Below are positions 25,471 through 39,200 of a stretch of DNA of 64,000 bases, piece after piece. The notes beneath the pieces are model-generated. The model did no database searches and had not been told where the DNA came from. It saw only the letters and a program-made list of their open reading frames with translations. The position numbers were made by a program, and so were the translations under genes. Each line of letters starts with the position of its first letter. Within the stretch, counting starts at the first letter, position 1. The stretch is from Glandiceps talaboti (taxonomy: Eukaryota; Hemichordata; Enteropneusta; Spengelidae): positions 987,501-1,051,500 of the forward strand of contig NC_135560.1 of the NCBI RefSeq assembly GCF_964340395.1, written 5' to 3'.

Positions 25471-26620
25471 AACATTGAGTACTGTAAATGACCTACCCAT
25501 TGATTGAGTACTGTAAGTGACCTACCCATTGAGTACTGTAAATGACATGACATACCCATTGAGTACTGTAAATGACATACCCATTGATCGAGTACTGTAA
25601 ATGACCTACCCATTGAGTACTGTAAATGACATGACCTACCCATTGAGTACTGTAAATGACATACCCATTGATTGAGTACTGTAAATGACCTACCCATTGA
25701 GTACTGTAAATGACATACCCATTGATTGAGTACTGTAAATGACCTACCCATTGAGTACTGTAAATGACATACCCATTGAGTACTGTAAATGACATACCCA
25801 TTGAGTACTGTAAATGACCTACCCATTGAGTACTGTAAATGACCTACCCATTGAGTACTGTAAATGACATACCCATTGAGTACTGTAAATGACATGACAT
25901 ACCCATTGATTGAGTACTGTAAATGACCTACCCATTGATTGAGTACTGTAAATGACATAACCATTGAGTACTGTAAATGACATGACATACCCATTGAGTA
26001 CTGCAAATGACATACCCATTGATTGAGTACTGTAAATGACCTAAACATTGAGTACTGTAAATGACATACCCATTGATTGAGTACTGTAAACGACATACCC
26101 ATTGAGTACTGTAAATGACCTACCCATTGAGTACTGTAAATGACCTACCCATTGATTTACTGTAAATGACATTCCCATTGATTACTGTAAATGACATACC
26201 CATTAAGTACTGTAAATGACATACCCATTGATTTACTGTAAATGACATATCCATTGATTGAGTACTGTAAATGACATACCCATTGAGTACTGTAAATGAC
26301 ATATCCATTGATTGAGTACTGTAAATGACCTACCCATTGATTTACTGTAAATGACATTCCCATTGATTACTGTAAATGACATACCCATTGATTGAGTACT
26401 GTAAATGACCTACCCATTGAGTACTGTAAATGACATACCCATTGATTGAGTACTGTAAATGACATACCCATTGATTGAGTACTGTAAATGACCTACCCAT
26501 TGAGTACTGTAAATGACATGACATACCCATTGATTGAGTACTGTAAATGACCTACCCATTGAGTACTGTAAATGACATACCCATTGATTGAGTACTGTAA
26601 ATGACATACCCATTGATTGA
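25471..26620. repeat. 25/29/30-bp minisatellite spanning the exon e donor
   Basis: About 43 copies. The basic 25-bp unit is GTACTGTAAATGACATACCC then ATTGA. A 29-bp form adds TTGA and a 30-bp form has an extra CATGA. On the gene strand each unit reads TCAATGG then GTATGTCATTTACAG then TAC. The high-coordinate copy overlaps the last bases of exon e and its donor, so the array includes the exon/intron junction. Confidence 0.97.
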
Positions 26621-26805
26621 GTGGTGTAAATTTTCCTGTCAAAGCTTTCAATCCTTCCTGGGCAACAATTCCTCCTAATGCTGCCGTCAATGGTGCAAAG
26701 CATCCTGAGCAAGTATAGGCTAATTTGCATATTAACTCATTATCGACATCACTCATGTTCAGTGAATTTGCAATTTTAACAAGGTTTTCCGCATCTTCTT
26801 TATTC
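26610..26805 (-). CDS. UBA6: UBA6 exon e (its 3' end is copied into an array)
   Basis: The acceptor is CCACATTTTAG and the exon is 196 bp. The first base completes a Trp codon. Then come NKEDAENLVKIANSLN, NELICKLAYTCSGCFAPLTA, ALGGIVAQEGLKALTGKF and TPLNQW, ending in phase 0 before donor GTATGT. The APLTAALGGIVAQE helix is a strong E1 signature: here the inactive adenylation domain packs against the active one. The last 13 bases (ACTCAATCAATGG) and the donor are the first copy of the 25471-26620 minisatellite, so the array crosses the exon border. Other donors in the array are equally good, but the family length supports this one. Confidence 0.95.
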
Positions 26806-27240
26806 CTAAAATGTGGTCAATAAAAAAAATGAAATGAAATTAAAAGTTCCTGCATAAAATCTCTAAATAGAACTGTGTTGCGTTTCCATATCATTACTTA
26901 ATATCAAATCTTGCCTCTTACCTCTTCATTAACACTGTAAGGTACATCAATAAACTTTACAGGACATATGAGATTTATTAAGATTAACATACGTACTGAA
27001 TTGTATTAAAATTTAAATATATATTCTTAAGTTATAGCCTAATTACTGAAACTCATCAATTATGCAAATTATTTATCAACACTGTCAGGTACATCAACAA
27101 ATTGTATAGGTCACATACGATTTGTTATGGTTAATGTATGTACTGAATGGTATTGAAATTGAAGTATACAGTCTTTAGATATAGCCTAATTACTGAAACT
27201 CATTAATTATCCGAAAGTATTAGTACTCCTGATAAAATCA
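26806..27240. repeat. 147-bp tandem duplication in intron 4
   Basis: Two diverged copies of about 147 bp contain ACTGTAAGGTACATCAA, then TATAGCCTAATTACTGAAAC. Related 140-142-bp units with TTAATTATGCAAATTATT occur at 31530-31840, on the other side of a transposon-like block, and look like one repeat region split by insertions. Confidence 0.7.
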
Positions 27241-28692
27241 TAAAATAGTTCATGGCAAATTTACACAATGAATGAAATAATTTTTACAGTAATAATCATT
27301 TATTGCACATCCAGACAATTGTAATGTTTGGGAAAATTTTATTAAAAAACACGAACAATAGTGATAAAAAACAAGCTGATATTTGTTTGTTCAAAGACAA
27401 AATTAACAATTCTATATCTCAGACTCTATTTTTTGGAACATGATTGCATTGTTATTATACGATTGGTACATAGACCCGTGCTTACTTTAAAATGACAAAC
27501 TCGATATGAAGTGGATGACTACTGTGCCACAGTTAATGCTATAAAACAAATTCAGCAGGTAGAAATTGTGGTTGGGCATGTAATTTTCAAAGCTACCTGC
27601 CCAGAGGGCACGTGGATAAAAAATCATGAAAAATGACTATTCAGCAACAGTTTTCATAATTCCAAACAGATTTGTACATTTTTTCATGTGATAGTTGAAA
27701 CATCTGAATGTCACCGTCAACGTGTTAATCACAGATGTCATGATGCAGTGCATGTTTATTTGAGATGTCAAAATCAACGTGTACAAATTACAGAAACGTT
27801 AAACATGTGAATAAAAATGACAGGAACAACTTGAAGACTATACTGGTAAATATAATTTCCTGGTGAAAATATGTTTTGCAGAGACAGTAAAATGTTTTAC
27901 AATTTGAATGCAGTATGAGTTTGTTTCCACTTTTCAGGGTATGTTCTATACGTACCATAAACCCAGAAGTAAAATGGCGACGCATGAAATTTAGGTTGAT
28001 AAGCAAATTTCAACAGCCTTTGTGTACAAACAAAATATGCAATGAAAAAAAGCACCGCGAACACTTTGGGTAGGATTCATTTTAATACCAACTTCATTTG
28101 TTTGTTGGTGGTATATGTCAGAGACATATTTTTACTAAATCATGCCATTTGTGTACTTTGTATCTAAATGGAAACATCTCTAACATCATACTGCATTTTC
28201 AAGTCCAGACAGAACAGATAGCACCAAAAAACAAGGAAATTTGCATACTAAATTTTATTTTTTTCCATGCTTTATGTCAAATTTTGGAAAAATAATTAGC
28301 ATACCGGTACCCCAGTAGTATGGTTATTTTGGTTACCATGGCAACATATATGCATAAAAAGACCCATTTTTGAACTCAGCATAACAAACTACCACATGCA
28401 GGGTGGTCAATATTCAAATAACCTTGACCTAGTATTACAATTATACTTTATTATAATAATAATATAATATTATTTATAAATCATCATAAGAAGTTGTGCT
28501 CAAAATCATACATTAAAATATTTAAAACAAGGTCACAATGTACAGTACCAGAGTTAAACTGAATGGCAAAACCATAGATTTTTTTGTCTTACACACTCTC
28601 TTGGAATTCTGAGCTATAGGTATTATACATGATGTACCCTGTAATTGGAAAATTAATTATTTGAAACTATGTGAAATTTGACGCTTGCATAC
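27241..28692. other. Intron 4 sequence without recognised features
   Basis: AT-rich sequence. No E1 exon, RNA gene or tandem array is recognised. Intron 4 (26806-32885) is the only long intron here without a minisatellite. Confidence 0.4.
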
Positions 28693-28696
28693 TTAA

Positions 28697-31505
28697 AGGC
28701 CAAGGTCCAAACAGGCTATGTGCCCATGCTACGGAAGTAGGTTTGCGCATGTGCAACGGAATACGTTTGTTTATCTGGGAGGAGCATTTGGTAAATCCGA
28801 CCCAGGTAGTTTATCAACATAATAGTGGCTGTTCACACATATTGGTTACATGTAGTTCTTGCCTAATCCGAAGAGTCCCTTGTTATATTTTTTTTTCAAG
28901 TCTAGTGGCAGTGATTCTGCTACGTTTTTTTCCGGTGCGTACGTACGGCCAGACACCCAGTCTGGGTGAAACACATATTTCTATAAACTTATACATACAA
29001 ATTATAACCAGAAAAATTATATTTTGAGGGACCTGTTCTAACACGATCCAAACACTATTACACAGTGACAATTTGTATCATTGAAATTGTAAACTGAAAT
29101 TCTTGGGTACGAACAAACTTACTTACTTCTATCATTTGTACAAGGTACTAGATTACAGTTGCACACGTACACACTGGCGTTGGCATTTGGTCGATTGTTA
29201 TCACACCAAAATCGTTAGATAGATGAGAATTTTTTTTACAGATTACATGTAGGTCGATTATGTTTTGACAACATAATCGTGAAAACTTCAAAATTAACTT
29301 CACAAGTATCGCACGGGTCAGAGCGGACTAAGCTTTGCACTTCCATACTTACTGTACACTAGGTAGATAGCTACGTGCGATCTTGAGTTTGGTAGAAATG
29401 TCATTGATGTTCCCGTTATTTTCCTTCCGTGTTCTAATTCTTTGAAAGTATCTGTTATGGCTGTTTTATGATTGACTAAACTTGTATTTCCAAACCCAAT
29501 GTCCCGTCTCAGAAAACAGTCAATAAAATCACAAACATGTGCTTCTCCGAGTTATCCCGATGTGTACGAGTACCACCCCAGCTATTTCAAAACAAAAGCA
29601 TAAATGCATACGTCGTGATGGGGTGAGTACGGACTCTTGTTTGGTCTCCGCTCTGTCTCCGTGCGTATGTTTGACTACGATGTCAGTCGATGTCATTTAC
29701 ATGACGAGGATTATTGCTGGATAGTGCCAAAACATATGGAAAAGATTTTTGAGAAATCTGGAAAGAATTTAATACGATTTCTCAACTTTCAAATTTGAAC
29801 GAAACAAATATTTATGATGCCTCCATGATTGTACTTGTAGTCTTGTCAGTTCACGTTACGTTCATCTCCACAACATGCACAGAGCTAGAGATCGTAGAGA
29901 ACAGTCGAAAGGTATAGGAACTAGACTAGGCAGTGATGTATGATCTATGTGTACAATATAGACAGTTGTCCTTGAAATTTGATGATCATTACAGAAAAAA
30001 GAGTTGCCAACGTTAGATTTGTTTATGAATTATATCACTCGTTTATCAGTATCAAATGTCGCACTAAATGTTTCAAACATGTCTTTCTTTGGGGTCATCA
30101 GAAAATTTAACTGAAAGTATGGCAATTCTTGATCGCAATACATTCAGTCATAAAATCCTCAGGTTTCTGACAATTTCCAATACTTGTTACAAGAAAGGCT
30201 GCATTCCAAGAATATTTGGTTAGCTACATGTATTACATCTGATGCCATATACGTGACACACACGATCATTGTCCAGTTTGCACCACATGGTGTGCCTCGC
30301 CTCCTATACACGTACGTCTATCGTGTCTGTCAGTGCTACATTTTGCTTCCTCTCTTCATTTTTCTCAGATGTTTTAAGAATTTGAAAATAATCCGTATCC
30401 GATCGACAAAATTTCTTTCCGCTGAAGTTTAGAAAACATTTAATTACACTCTACGTAAACGTCGTGTTGTTGCATCATACATCATGAGACGTCACATTAT
30501 ATTGACCTCACACTTCGCTTCGCGCTTCCTTCAACGTCCGGTCCCTATGAAACTAGTTCGAAGGCTTTCGCTAGCGATAGCGTGGCCAGTCTTGTTTTAC
30601 TGCGTAATCCTCAAATGTTTTCCAAATAATTATGAATTTATTTCTTTTTTTTTTACACTTTGGGTATTTTACTTGCTATTAGTACTTTTGGGAAACTCGT
30701 ATTTAATTTTCCGACCTTAGAATTTTTTTCAATGGTCGTCAGGTTTTAGTACTTTCCTTAGCCGGTCCCACAACTAAACTGTTGTGGTTATAAGTTATAG
30801 CTGGGCATTGTGACCGGTAGGTAACCGGCTATTATATACATCACTGCCAACTAGGTATAGGTACGTCAACGACACAACTACTTGATGACAGAAAACACTT
30901 GTCGCGCGCACAAAAAGTTGTATGAAATTGTGATTTTACTCAGGAGTGTAGCAACCCAGAACGTACATCGATCAAACTGAGAAACATTTTGGTTTCATTT
31001 TATGTCATTCTATTTCAGTAACAAACAGTATCATTTTCACATACCGTTCGCACATGTGAGCTTGATTTTAGGCAAAATATTGGGCTAACAGAGTGCACAC
31101 AGACTCTTCTGTTCGCTTGTATTGTTTGCATTCGGTATTTGGCATTTCGCACGTTGTTTATTTGCACCATTCACAGTGTCTTATCATGCTTTGTGTAACT
31201 TGTAAGCCTAATTGACAACTGGCCAACTGTTTTTACTAGACAAATTTGAAACAAATTTTGGGTCAGTTTGACGGTAAACCTGCTATATTGGCTACCAAAC
31301 TTAGTCAACGTCAGTTATTTCTACTCATGTTGCATCACTATATATTTACAAACAGTATATATGAAATATGAGAGCCATGTGAAACTTTTTCAGTGCAAAA
31401 TTGGATAAAGACATGAGGGCAAAGTCAGTGCTCCTTACAGCAGTTTGAATTTCCCGCATATGCATACATTACCCATAATCCTCTTTATATAGTGGACCTT
31501 GGCCT
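28697..31505. mobile_element. 2.8-kb TTAA-flanked DNA transposon, non-autonomous
   Basis: TTAA at 28693-28696 is followed by AGGCCAAGGTCCA. The right end is the inverted TGGACCTTGGCCT followed by TTAA at 31506-31509. Base composition inside is more CpG-rich than the flanks. The open frames inside are short (118 codons or fewer) and unlike known transposases. The TTAA target suggests a piggyBac- or Kolobok-type system, but the 13-bp ends do not decide between them. Confidence 0.78.
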
Positions 31506-31509
31506 TTAA

Positions 31510-32391
31510 CATATTGCCACATTATGGAAAAATAATTAATTATGCAAATTATTTATCAAAAGTAAAAACTACACATACTTTTTAAGACATGTGTGTTTTG
31601 TTTTGGTTGATATATGTACCAATGTTGCAGAAGTTGAAGTGTGCATTCTTAAGCTGTAACCTCATTACTGCAAATCATTAATTATGCAAATTATTCATTA
31701 AAACTATAAGGTACATCAGCAAACTATATATGGCATATGCTCTTTGTTATGGCTAACCCATGTACCAAGTAATGTTGAATTTGGAACGTGTAGATATAGT
31801 AAAATTATTAAAAATAATCAATTATGCAAATGACCAATTGACGTTTATTGGATGTTTACCAAAATCTAAGCAGTTCTTGCGATTAGCATATGGAAGATAA
31901 GCAGCAAGTTTCCTTAAACATGCAACTGGCGGCGCCTGGGACCATATTTACATATGACTGACTGTATTTTGGAGAACTTGTGATGACTCACTGGCAAGTA
32001 ATCACCAAAATATAGACATTCCCTATATCTTGTTTTTTCACATGCAAATGCCGCATATTTGAATAATCCTGAATGACACACAATCTAAGCAGCTGTTTGC
32101 AGGGGAACTTGTCTCATTTGGAAAGGTTTTTTCATTCTATGAAACAAACAGACTGATTTTCAACTAATTTGTGTATCAAGTTACCATCCTACAACATTCA
32201 CAAACAATTTGTACATGATACATGACCTGTGTGTTTCTCGGAGCACAGAAAAAATGCTGAAAACAAGACCCAGAAGCTAGTGCTCTGTACAGCAGTTTGA
32301 ATTTCCCACATTTGCATGGATTAGCCATAATCCTCTTTATATAGGGCAGTTCTGTCTTTAATGGTGAGATATCGTGTCCACAGACAGATAG

Positions 32392-32392
<1 letters not shown>
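31510..32392. repeat. 140-bp repeats and a solo transposon end
   Basis: Positions 31530-31840 hold units of about 140 bp with TTAATTATGCAAATTATT. Positions 32280-32361 (CAGCAGTTTGAATTTCCC to CTTTATATAG and CTTTAA) are a direct repeat of the right end of the 28697-31505 element (31425-31509). They are a second, partial member of that family. Confidence 0.7.
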
Positions 32393-32452
<60 letters not shown>

Positions 32453-32486
32453 CACACACACACACACACACATACACATACAAACA

Positions 32487-32540
<54 letters not shown>
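32393..32540. repeat. CA dinucleotide microsatellite
   Basis: A run of about 148 bp of CA with a few interruptions (TGCACA, ATACACATACAAACA). Cysteine/valine and histidine/threonine frames through it are artefacts. The remaining 345 bp to exon d show nothing recognisable. Confidence 0.98.
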
Positions 32541-32543
<3 letters not shown>

Positions 32544-32885
32544 CATAACATAACCTACCCTTATGGAGGTAAAATGCAAACAATAAATACAGTTCAAAAA
32601 TCAAGAGACAATCAAAAACTAAAACAAAGGCAGATACATTAATACAATGAAATTATAAGTTACTTATTCCTGATATGGTTCAGTTTCTTTTAAGACAATA
32701 TTATCAAAGTAACATTTATTCAAAACACATAGGTAGTTCCACTTTTATAGTCCTGTAATATACAATACAGTCTTTACAGAGGAAAATATATGATTACGTT
32801 TTAATGGAAAGGTCAAACAGACAGACACAGGCATACAATGATTAAATTCCCCCAAAAGTTGAAATACAACTATAAATATCATTAC

Positions 32886-33025
32886 CATATTTGGGGTAGT
32901 CTTTTAATCTGCTCCTGATATTTGTGTAAAGCCATCATTCCAGTATGAATATTACTTGGTGCTTCCATCTTTGTCAAATCAGCTATTGTCAGGGATGGGT
33001 TACATAACTGCTTTTCCATGGATTC
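32886..33025 (-). CDS. UBA6: UBA6 exon d
   Basis: The acceptor is TTAATAACAG, the exon is 140 bp and the donor is GTAATG. The product begins ESMEKQLCNPSLTIADL and contains IHTGMMALHKYQEQ, then KRLPQI and two bases of a split Trp codon (phase 2). It matches the E1 segment with the helix IHxxMxALxxFQ that returns from the first catalytic half-domain to the inactive adenylation domain. The donor is weaker than the others (GTAATG). Confidence 0.94.
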
Positions 33026-33207
33026 CTGTTATTAAAATTGAATAATTTAAACTGTTATTTTAAACTGTAGAAGTTATAACATAAATTTCAGTACTTCTAA
33101 GAAGACTGGCAATTAATTGCATCAGCATGATATTCTTAAAAATAAAAAAATGTTCATTCTATAGTTTGGAAAAATACACAACCAAGAACTATCAAATTCA
33201 AATCTGC

Positions 33208-36200
33208 ATACCCACCAATACTACAGGGTTTATTTATGATACCCACACCAACACTACAGGGTTTATTGATGATACCCACCAACACTACTAGGTTTACTGA
33301 TGATACACACCAATACTACTGGGTTTATTTATGATACCCACCAACACTACAGGGTTTATTAATGATACCAACCAACACTACTGGGTTTATTAATGATACC
33401 CACCAACACTACTGGGTTTATTAATGATACTCACCAATACTACTGTGTTTATTTATGATACCCACCAAAACTACTGGGTTTATTAATGATACTCACCAAT
33501 ACTACTGTGTTTATTTATGATACCCACCAACACTACTGGGTTTATTAATGATACTCACCAATACTACTGCGTTTATTTATGATACCCACCAACACTACTG
33601 GGTTTATTTATGATACCCACCAACACTACTGGGTTTATTCATGATACCCACCAACACTACTGGGTTTATTCATGATACCCACCAACACTACTGGGTTTAT
33701 TTATGATACCCACCAACACTACTGGATTTACTGATGATACTCACCAATACTACTGTGTTTATTTATGATACCCACCAAAACTACTGGGTTTATTTATGAT
33801 ACCCACCAACAATACTGGGTTTATTCATGATACCCACCAACACTACTGGGTTTATTCATGATACCTGCCAAAACTACTGGGTTTACAACACTACATGGTT
33901 TATTCATGATACCCACCAACACTACTGGGTTTATTTATGATACCCACAAACACTACTGGGTTTATTTATAATACCCACCAACACTACTGGGTTTATTTAT
34001 GATACCCACCAACACTACATGGTTTATTAAAGATACCCACCAACACTACATGGTTTATTTATGATACCCACCAACACTACAGGGTTTATTGATGATACCC
34101 ACCGACACTACTGGGTTTATTTATGGTACCCACCAACACTACATGGTTTATTGATGATACCCACCAACACTACTGGGTTTATTGATGATACCCACCAACA
34201 CTACTGGGTTTATTGATGATACCTACCAACACTACTGGGTTTATTCCTGATACCCACCAACACTACTGGGTTTATTAATGATACCTGCCAACACTACTGG
34301 GTTTACAACACTACATGGTTTATTCATGATACCAACCAACACTACTGGGTTTATTTATGATACCCACCAACACTACATGGTTTATTTATGATACCCACCA
34401 ACACTACAGGGTTTATTGATGATACCCACCAACACTACTGGTTTTATTAATGATATCCACCAACACTACAGGGTTTATTTAGGACACCCACCAACACTAC
34501 ATGGTTTATTAATGATACCAACCAACACTACTGGGTTTATTGATGATACCCACCAACACTACAGGGTTTATTGATGATACCCGCCAACACTATTTGGATT
34601 ATTGATGATACCCACCAATACTACTGGGTTTACTGATGATACCCACCAACACTACAGGGTTTATTGATGATACCCACCAACACTACTGGCTTTATTTATG
34701 ATACCCACCAACACTACTGGGTTTATTTATGATACCCACCAATACTATTGGGTTTACTGATGATACCAACCAACACTACTGGATTTATTGATGATACCCA
34801 CCAACACTACTGGGTTTACTGATGATACCTACCAACACTACAGGGTTTATTGATGATACCCACCAACACTACTGGGTTTATTAAAGATACCCACCAACAC
34901 TACTGGGTTTACTGATGATACCCACCAACACTACAGGGTTTATTGATGATACCCACCAACACTACAGGGTTTATTGATGATACCCACCAACACTACTGGG
35001 TTTATTGATGATACCCACCAACACTACTGGGTTTACTGATGATACCCACCAACACTACAGGGTTTATTGATGATACCCACCAATACTACTAGGTTTATTG
35101 ATGATACCCACCAACACTACTGGGTTTACTGATGATACCCACCAACACTACAGGGTTTATTGATGATACCCACCAATACTACTGGGTTTATTAATGATAC
35201 CCACCAACACTACTGGGTTTATTGAAGATACCCACCAACACTACTGGGTTTATTGAAGATACCCACCAACACTACTGGGTTTACTGATGATACCCACCAA
35301 CACTACTGGGTTTACTGATGATACCCACCAACACTACAGGGTTTATTGATGATACCCACCAACACTACTGGGTTTACTGATGATACCCACCAACACTACA
35401 GGGTTTATTGATACCCATCAACACTACAGGGTTTATTGATGACAAAAACCAACACTACAGGGTTTATTGATGATACCCACAAAAACTACTGGGTTTATTT
35501 ATGATACCCACCAAAACTACTGTTTTTTTTATGATACCCACCAAAACTACTGCGTTTATTGATGATACCCATCAACACTACAGGGTTTATTGATGACAAA
35601 AACCAACACTACATGGTTTATTTATGATACCCACCAAAACTACATGGGTTTATTTATGATACCCACAAATACTACTGGGTTTATTGATGATACCCACCAA
35701 CACTACAGGGTTTACTGATGATATCCACCAATACTACTGGGTTTACTGATGATATCCACCAACACTACTGGGTTTACTGATGATACCCACCAACACTACT
35801 GGGTTTATCAATGATACCCACAAACACTACTGGGTTTATTAATGATACCCACCAACACTACTGGGTTTATTTATGATACCCACCAACACTACTGGGTTTA
35901 TTTATGATACCCACAAATACTACTGGGTTTATTGATGATACCCACCAACACTACAGGGTTTACTGATGATATCCACCAATACTACTGGGTTTATTAATGA
36001 TACCCACCAATACTACTGGGTTTATTGATGATACCCACCAACACTACAGGGTTTATTGATGATACCCACCAAAACTACTGGGTTTATTAATGATACCCAC
36101 CAACACCACTGGGTTTATTAATGATACCCACCAACACTACTGGGTTTATTAATGATACCCACCAATACTACTGGGTTTACTGATGATACCCACCAACACT

Positions 36201-39200
36201 ACTGGGTTTATTTAAGATACCCACCAACACTACGGGGTTTATTAATGATACCCACCAATACTACTGGGTTTACTGATGATATCCACCAACACTATAGGGT
36301 TTATTGATGATACCCACCAACACTACTGGGTTTATTAATGATACCCTCCAACACTAAAAGGTTTATTTATGATACCCACCAAAACTACTGGGTTTATTTA
36401 TGATACCCACCAACACTACTGGGTTTATTAATGATATCCACCAACACTACTAGGTTTATTTATGATACCCACCAACACCACTGGGTTTATTAATGATACC
36501 CACCAACAATACTGGGTTTATTTATGATACCCACAAATACTACTGGGTTTATTGATGATACCCACCAACACTACAGGGTTTACTGATGATATCCACCAAT
36601 ACTACTGGGTTTATTAATGATACCCACCAATACTACTGGGTTTATTGATGATACCCACCAACACTACAGGGTTTATTGATGATACCCACCAAAACTACTG
36701 GGTTTATTAATGATACCCACCAACACCACTGGGTTTATTAATGATACCCACCAACACTACTAGGTTTATTAATGATACCCACCAATACTACTGGGTTTAC
36801 TGATGATACCCACCAACACTACTGGGTTTATTTAAGATACCCACCAACACTACGGGGTTTATTAATGATACCCACCAATACTACTGGGTTTACTGATGAT
36901 ATCCACCAACACTATAGGGTTTATTGATGATACCCACCAACACTACTGGGTTTATTAATGATACCCTCCAACACTAAAAGGTTTATTTATGATACCCACC
37001 AAAACTACTGGGTTTATTTATGATACCCACCAACACTACTGGGTTTATTAATGATATCCACCAACACTACTAGGTTTATTTATGATACCCACCAACACTA
37101 CTGGGTTTATTTAAGATACCCATCAACACTACGGGGTTTATTAATGATACCTGATACCCACCAATACTACTAGGTTTACTGATGATATCCACCAACACTA
37201 TAGGGTTTATTGATGATACCCACTAAAACTACTGGGTTTATTTATGATACCCACCAACACTACTGGGTTTATTAATGATATCCACCAACACTACAGGGTT
37301 TATTTATGATACCCACCAACACTACTGGGTTTATTAATGATACCCACCAACACTACTGGGTTTATTTATGATACCCACCAACACTACTAGGTTTATTTAT
37401 GATACCCACCAACACTACAGGGTTTATTTAAGACACCCACCGACACTACTGGGTTTATTTATGATACCCACCAACACTACAGGTTTTATTGATGATACGC
37501 ACCAATACTACAGGGTTTATTTATGATACCCACCAACACTACAGGGTTTATTGATGATACCCACCAACACTATAGGGTTTACTAATGATATCCACCAATA
37601 CTACTGGGTTTTTTAATGATACCCACCAATACTACTGGGTTTATTGATGATACCCACCAACACTATAAGGTTTACTAATGATATCCACCAATACTACTGG
37701 GTTTATTAATGATACCCACCAATACTACTGGGTTTACTGATGATACCAACCAACACTACTGGGTTTATTAATGATACCCACCAACACTACTGGGTTTATT
37801 CATGATACCCACCAAAACTACTGGGTTTATTAATGATACCCACCAACACTACTGGGTTTATTTATGATACCCACCAACACTACTGGGTTTATTAATGATA
37901 CCCACCAACACTACTGGGTTTATCAATGATACCCACCAATACTACTGGGTTTACTGATGATATCCACCAACACTACTGGGTTTACTGATGATACCCACCA
38001 ACACTACAGGGTTTATTAATGATACCCACCAATACTATTGGGTTTATTAATGATACCCAACAATACTACTGGCTTTATTAATGATACACACCAACACTAC
38101 TGGGTTTATTAATGATACCCACCAACACTACTGGGTTTATCAATGATACCCACCAATACTACTGGGTTTACTGATGATATCCACCAACACTACTGGGTTT
38201 ACTGATGATACCCACCAACACTACTGGGTTTATCAATGATACCCACCAACACTACAGGGTTTATTAATGATACCCACCAATACTACTGGGTTTATTTATG
38301 ATACCCACCAACACTACTGGGTTTATTTATGATACCCACCAACACTACGGGGTTTATTAATGATACCCACAAATACTACTGGGTTTACTGATGATATCCA
38401 CCAACACTACAGGGTTTATTGATGATACCCACCAACACTACTGGGTTTATTAATGATACCCACAAACACTACTGGGTTTATTAATGATACCCACCAATAC
38501 TACTGGGTTTACTGATGATATCCACCAATACTACAGGGTTTATTGATGATACCCACCAACACTATAGGGTTTATTGATGATACCCACCAACACTACTGGG
38601 TTTATTAATGATACCCACCAACACTATAGGGTTTATTGATGATACCCACCAACACTACTGGGTTTATTAATGATACCCACCAACACTATAGGGTTTATTG
38701 ATGATACCCACCAACACTACTGGGTTTATTAATGATACCCACCAACACTACAGGGTTTATTAATGATACCCACCAATACTAATGGGTTTACTGATGATAC
38801 CCACCAACACTACAGGGTTTATTTATGATACCCACCAACACTACTAGGTTTATTTAAGATACCCACCAACACTACGGGGTTTATTAATGATACCCACCAA
38901 TACTACTGGGTTTACTGATGATATCCACCAACACTATAGGGTTTATTGATGATACCCACCAACACTACTGGGTTTATTAATGATACCCTCCAACACTAAA
39001 AGGTTTATTTATGATACCCACCAAAACTACTGGGTTTATTTATGATACCCACCAACACTACTGGGTTTATTAATGATATCCACCAACACTACTAGGTTTA
39101 TTTATGATACCCACCAACACCACTGGGTTTATTAATGATACCCACCAACAATACTGGGTTTATTTATGATACCCACAAATACTACTGGGTTTATTGATGA

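Noticed and set aside
32176-32604. Cysteine/valine-rich 142-codon frame
   Set aside because: It is a CA/TG microsatellite read in frame.
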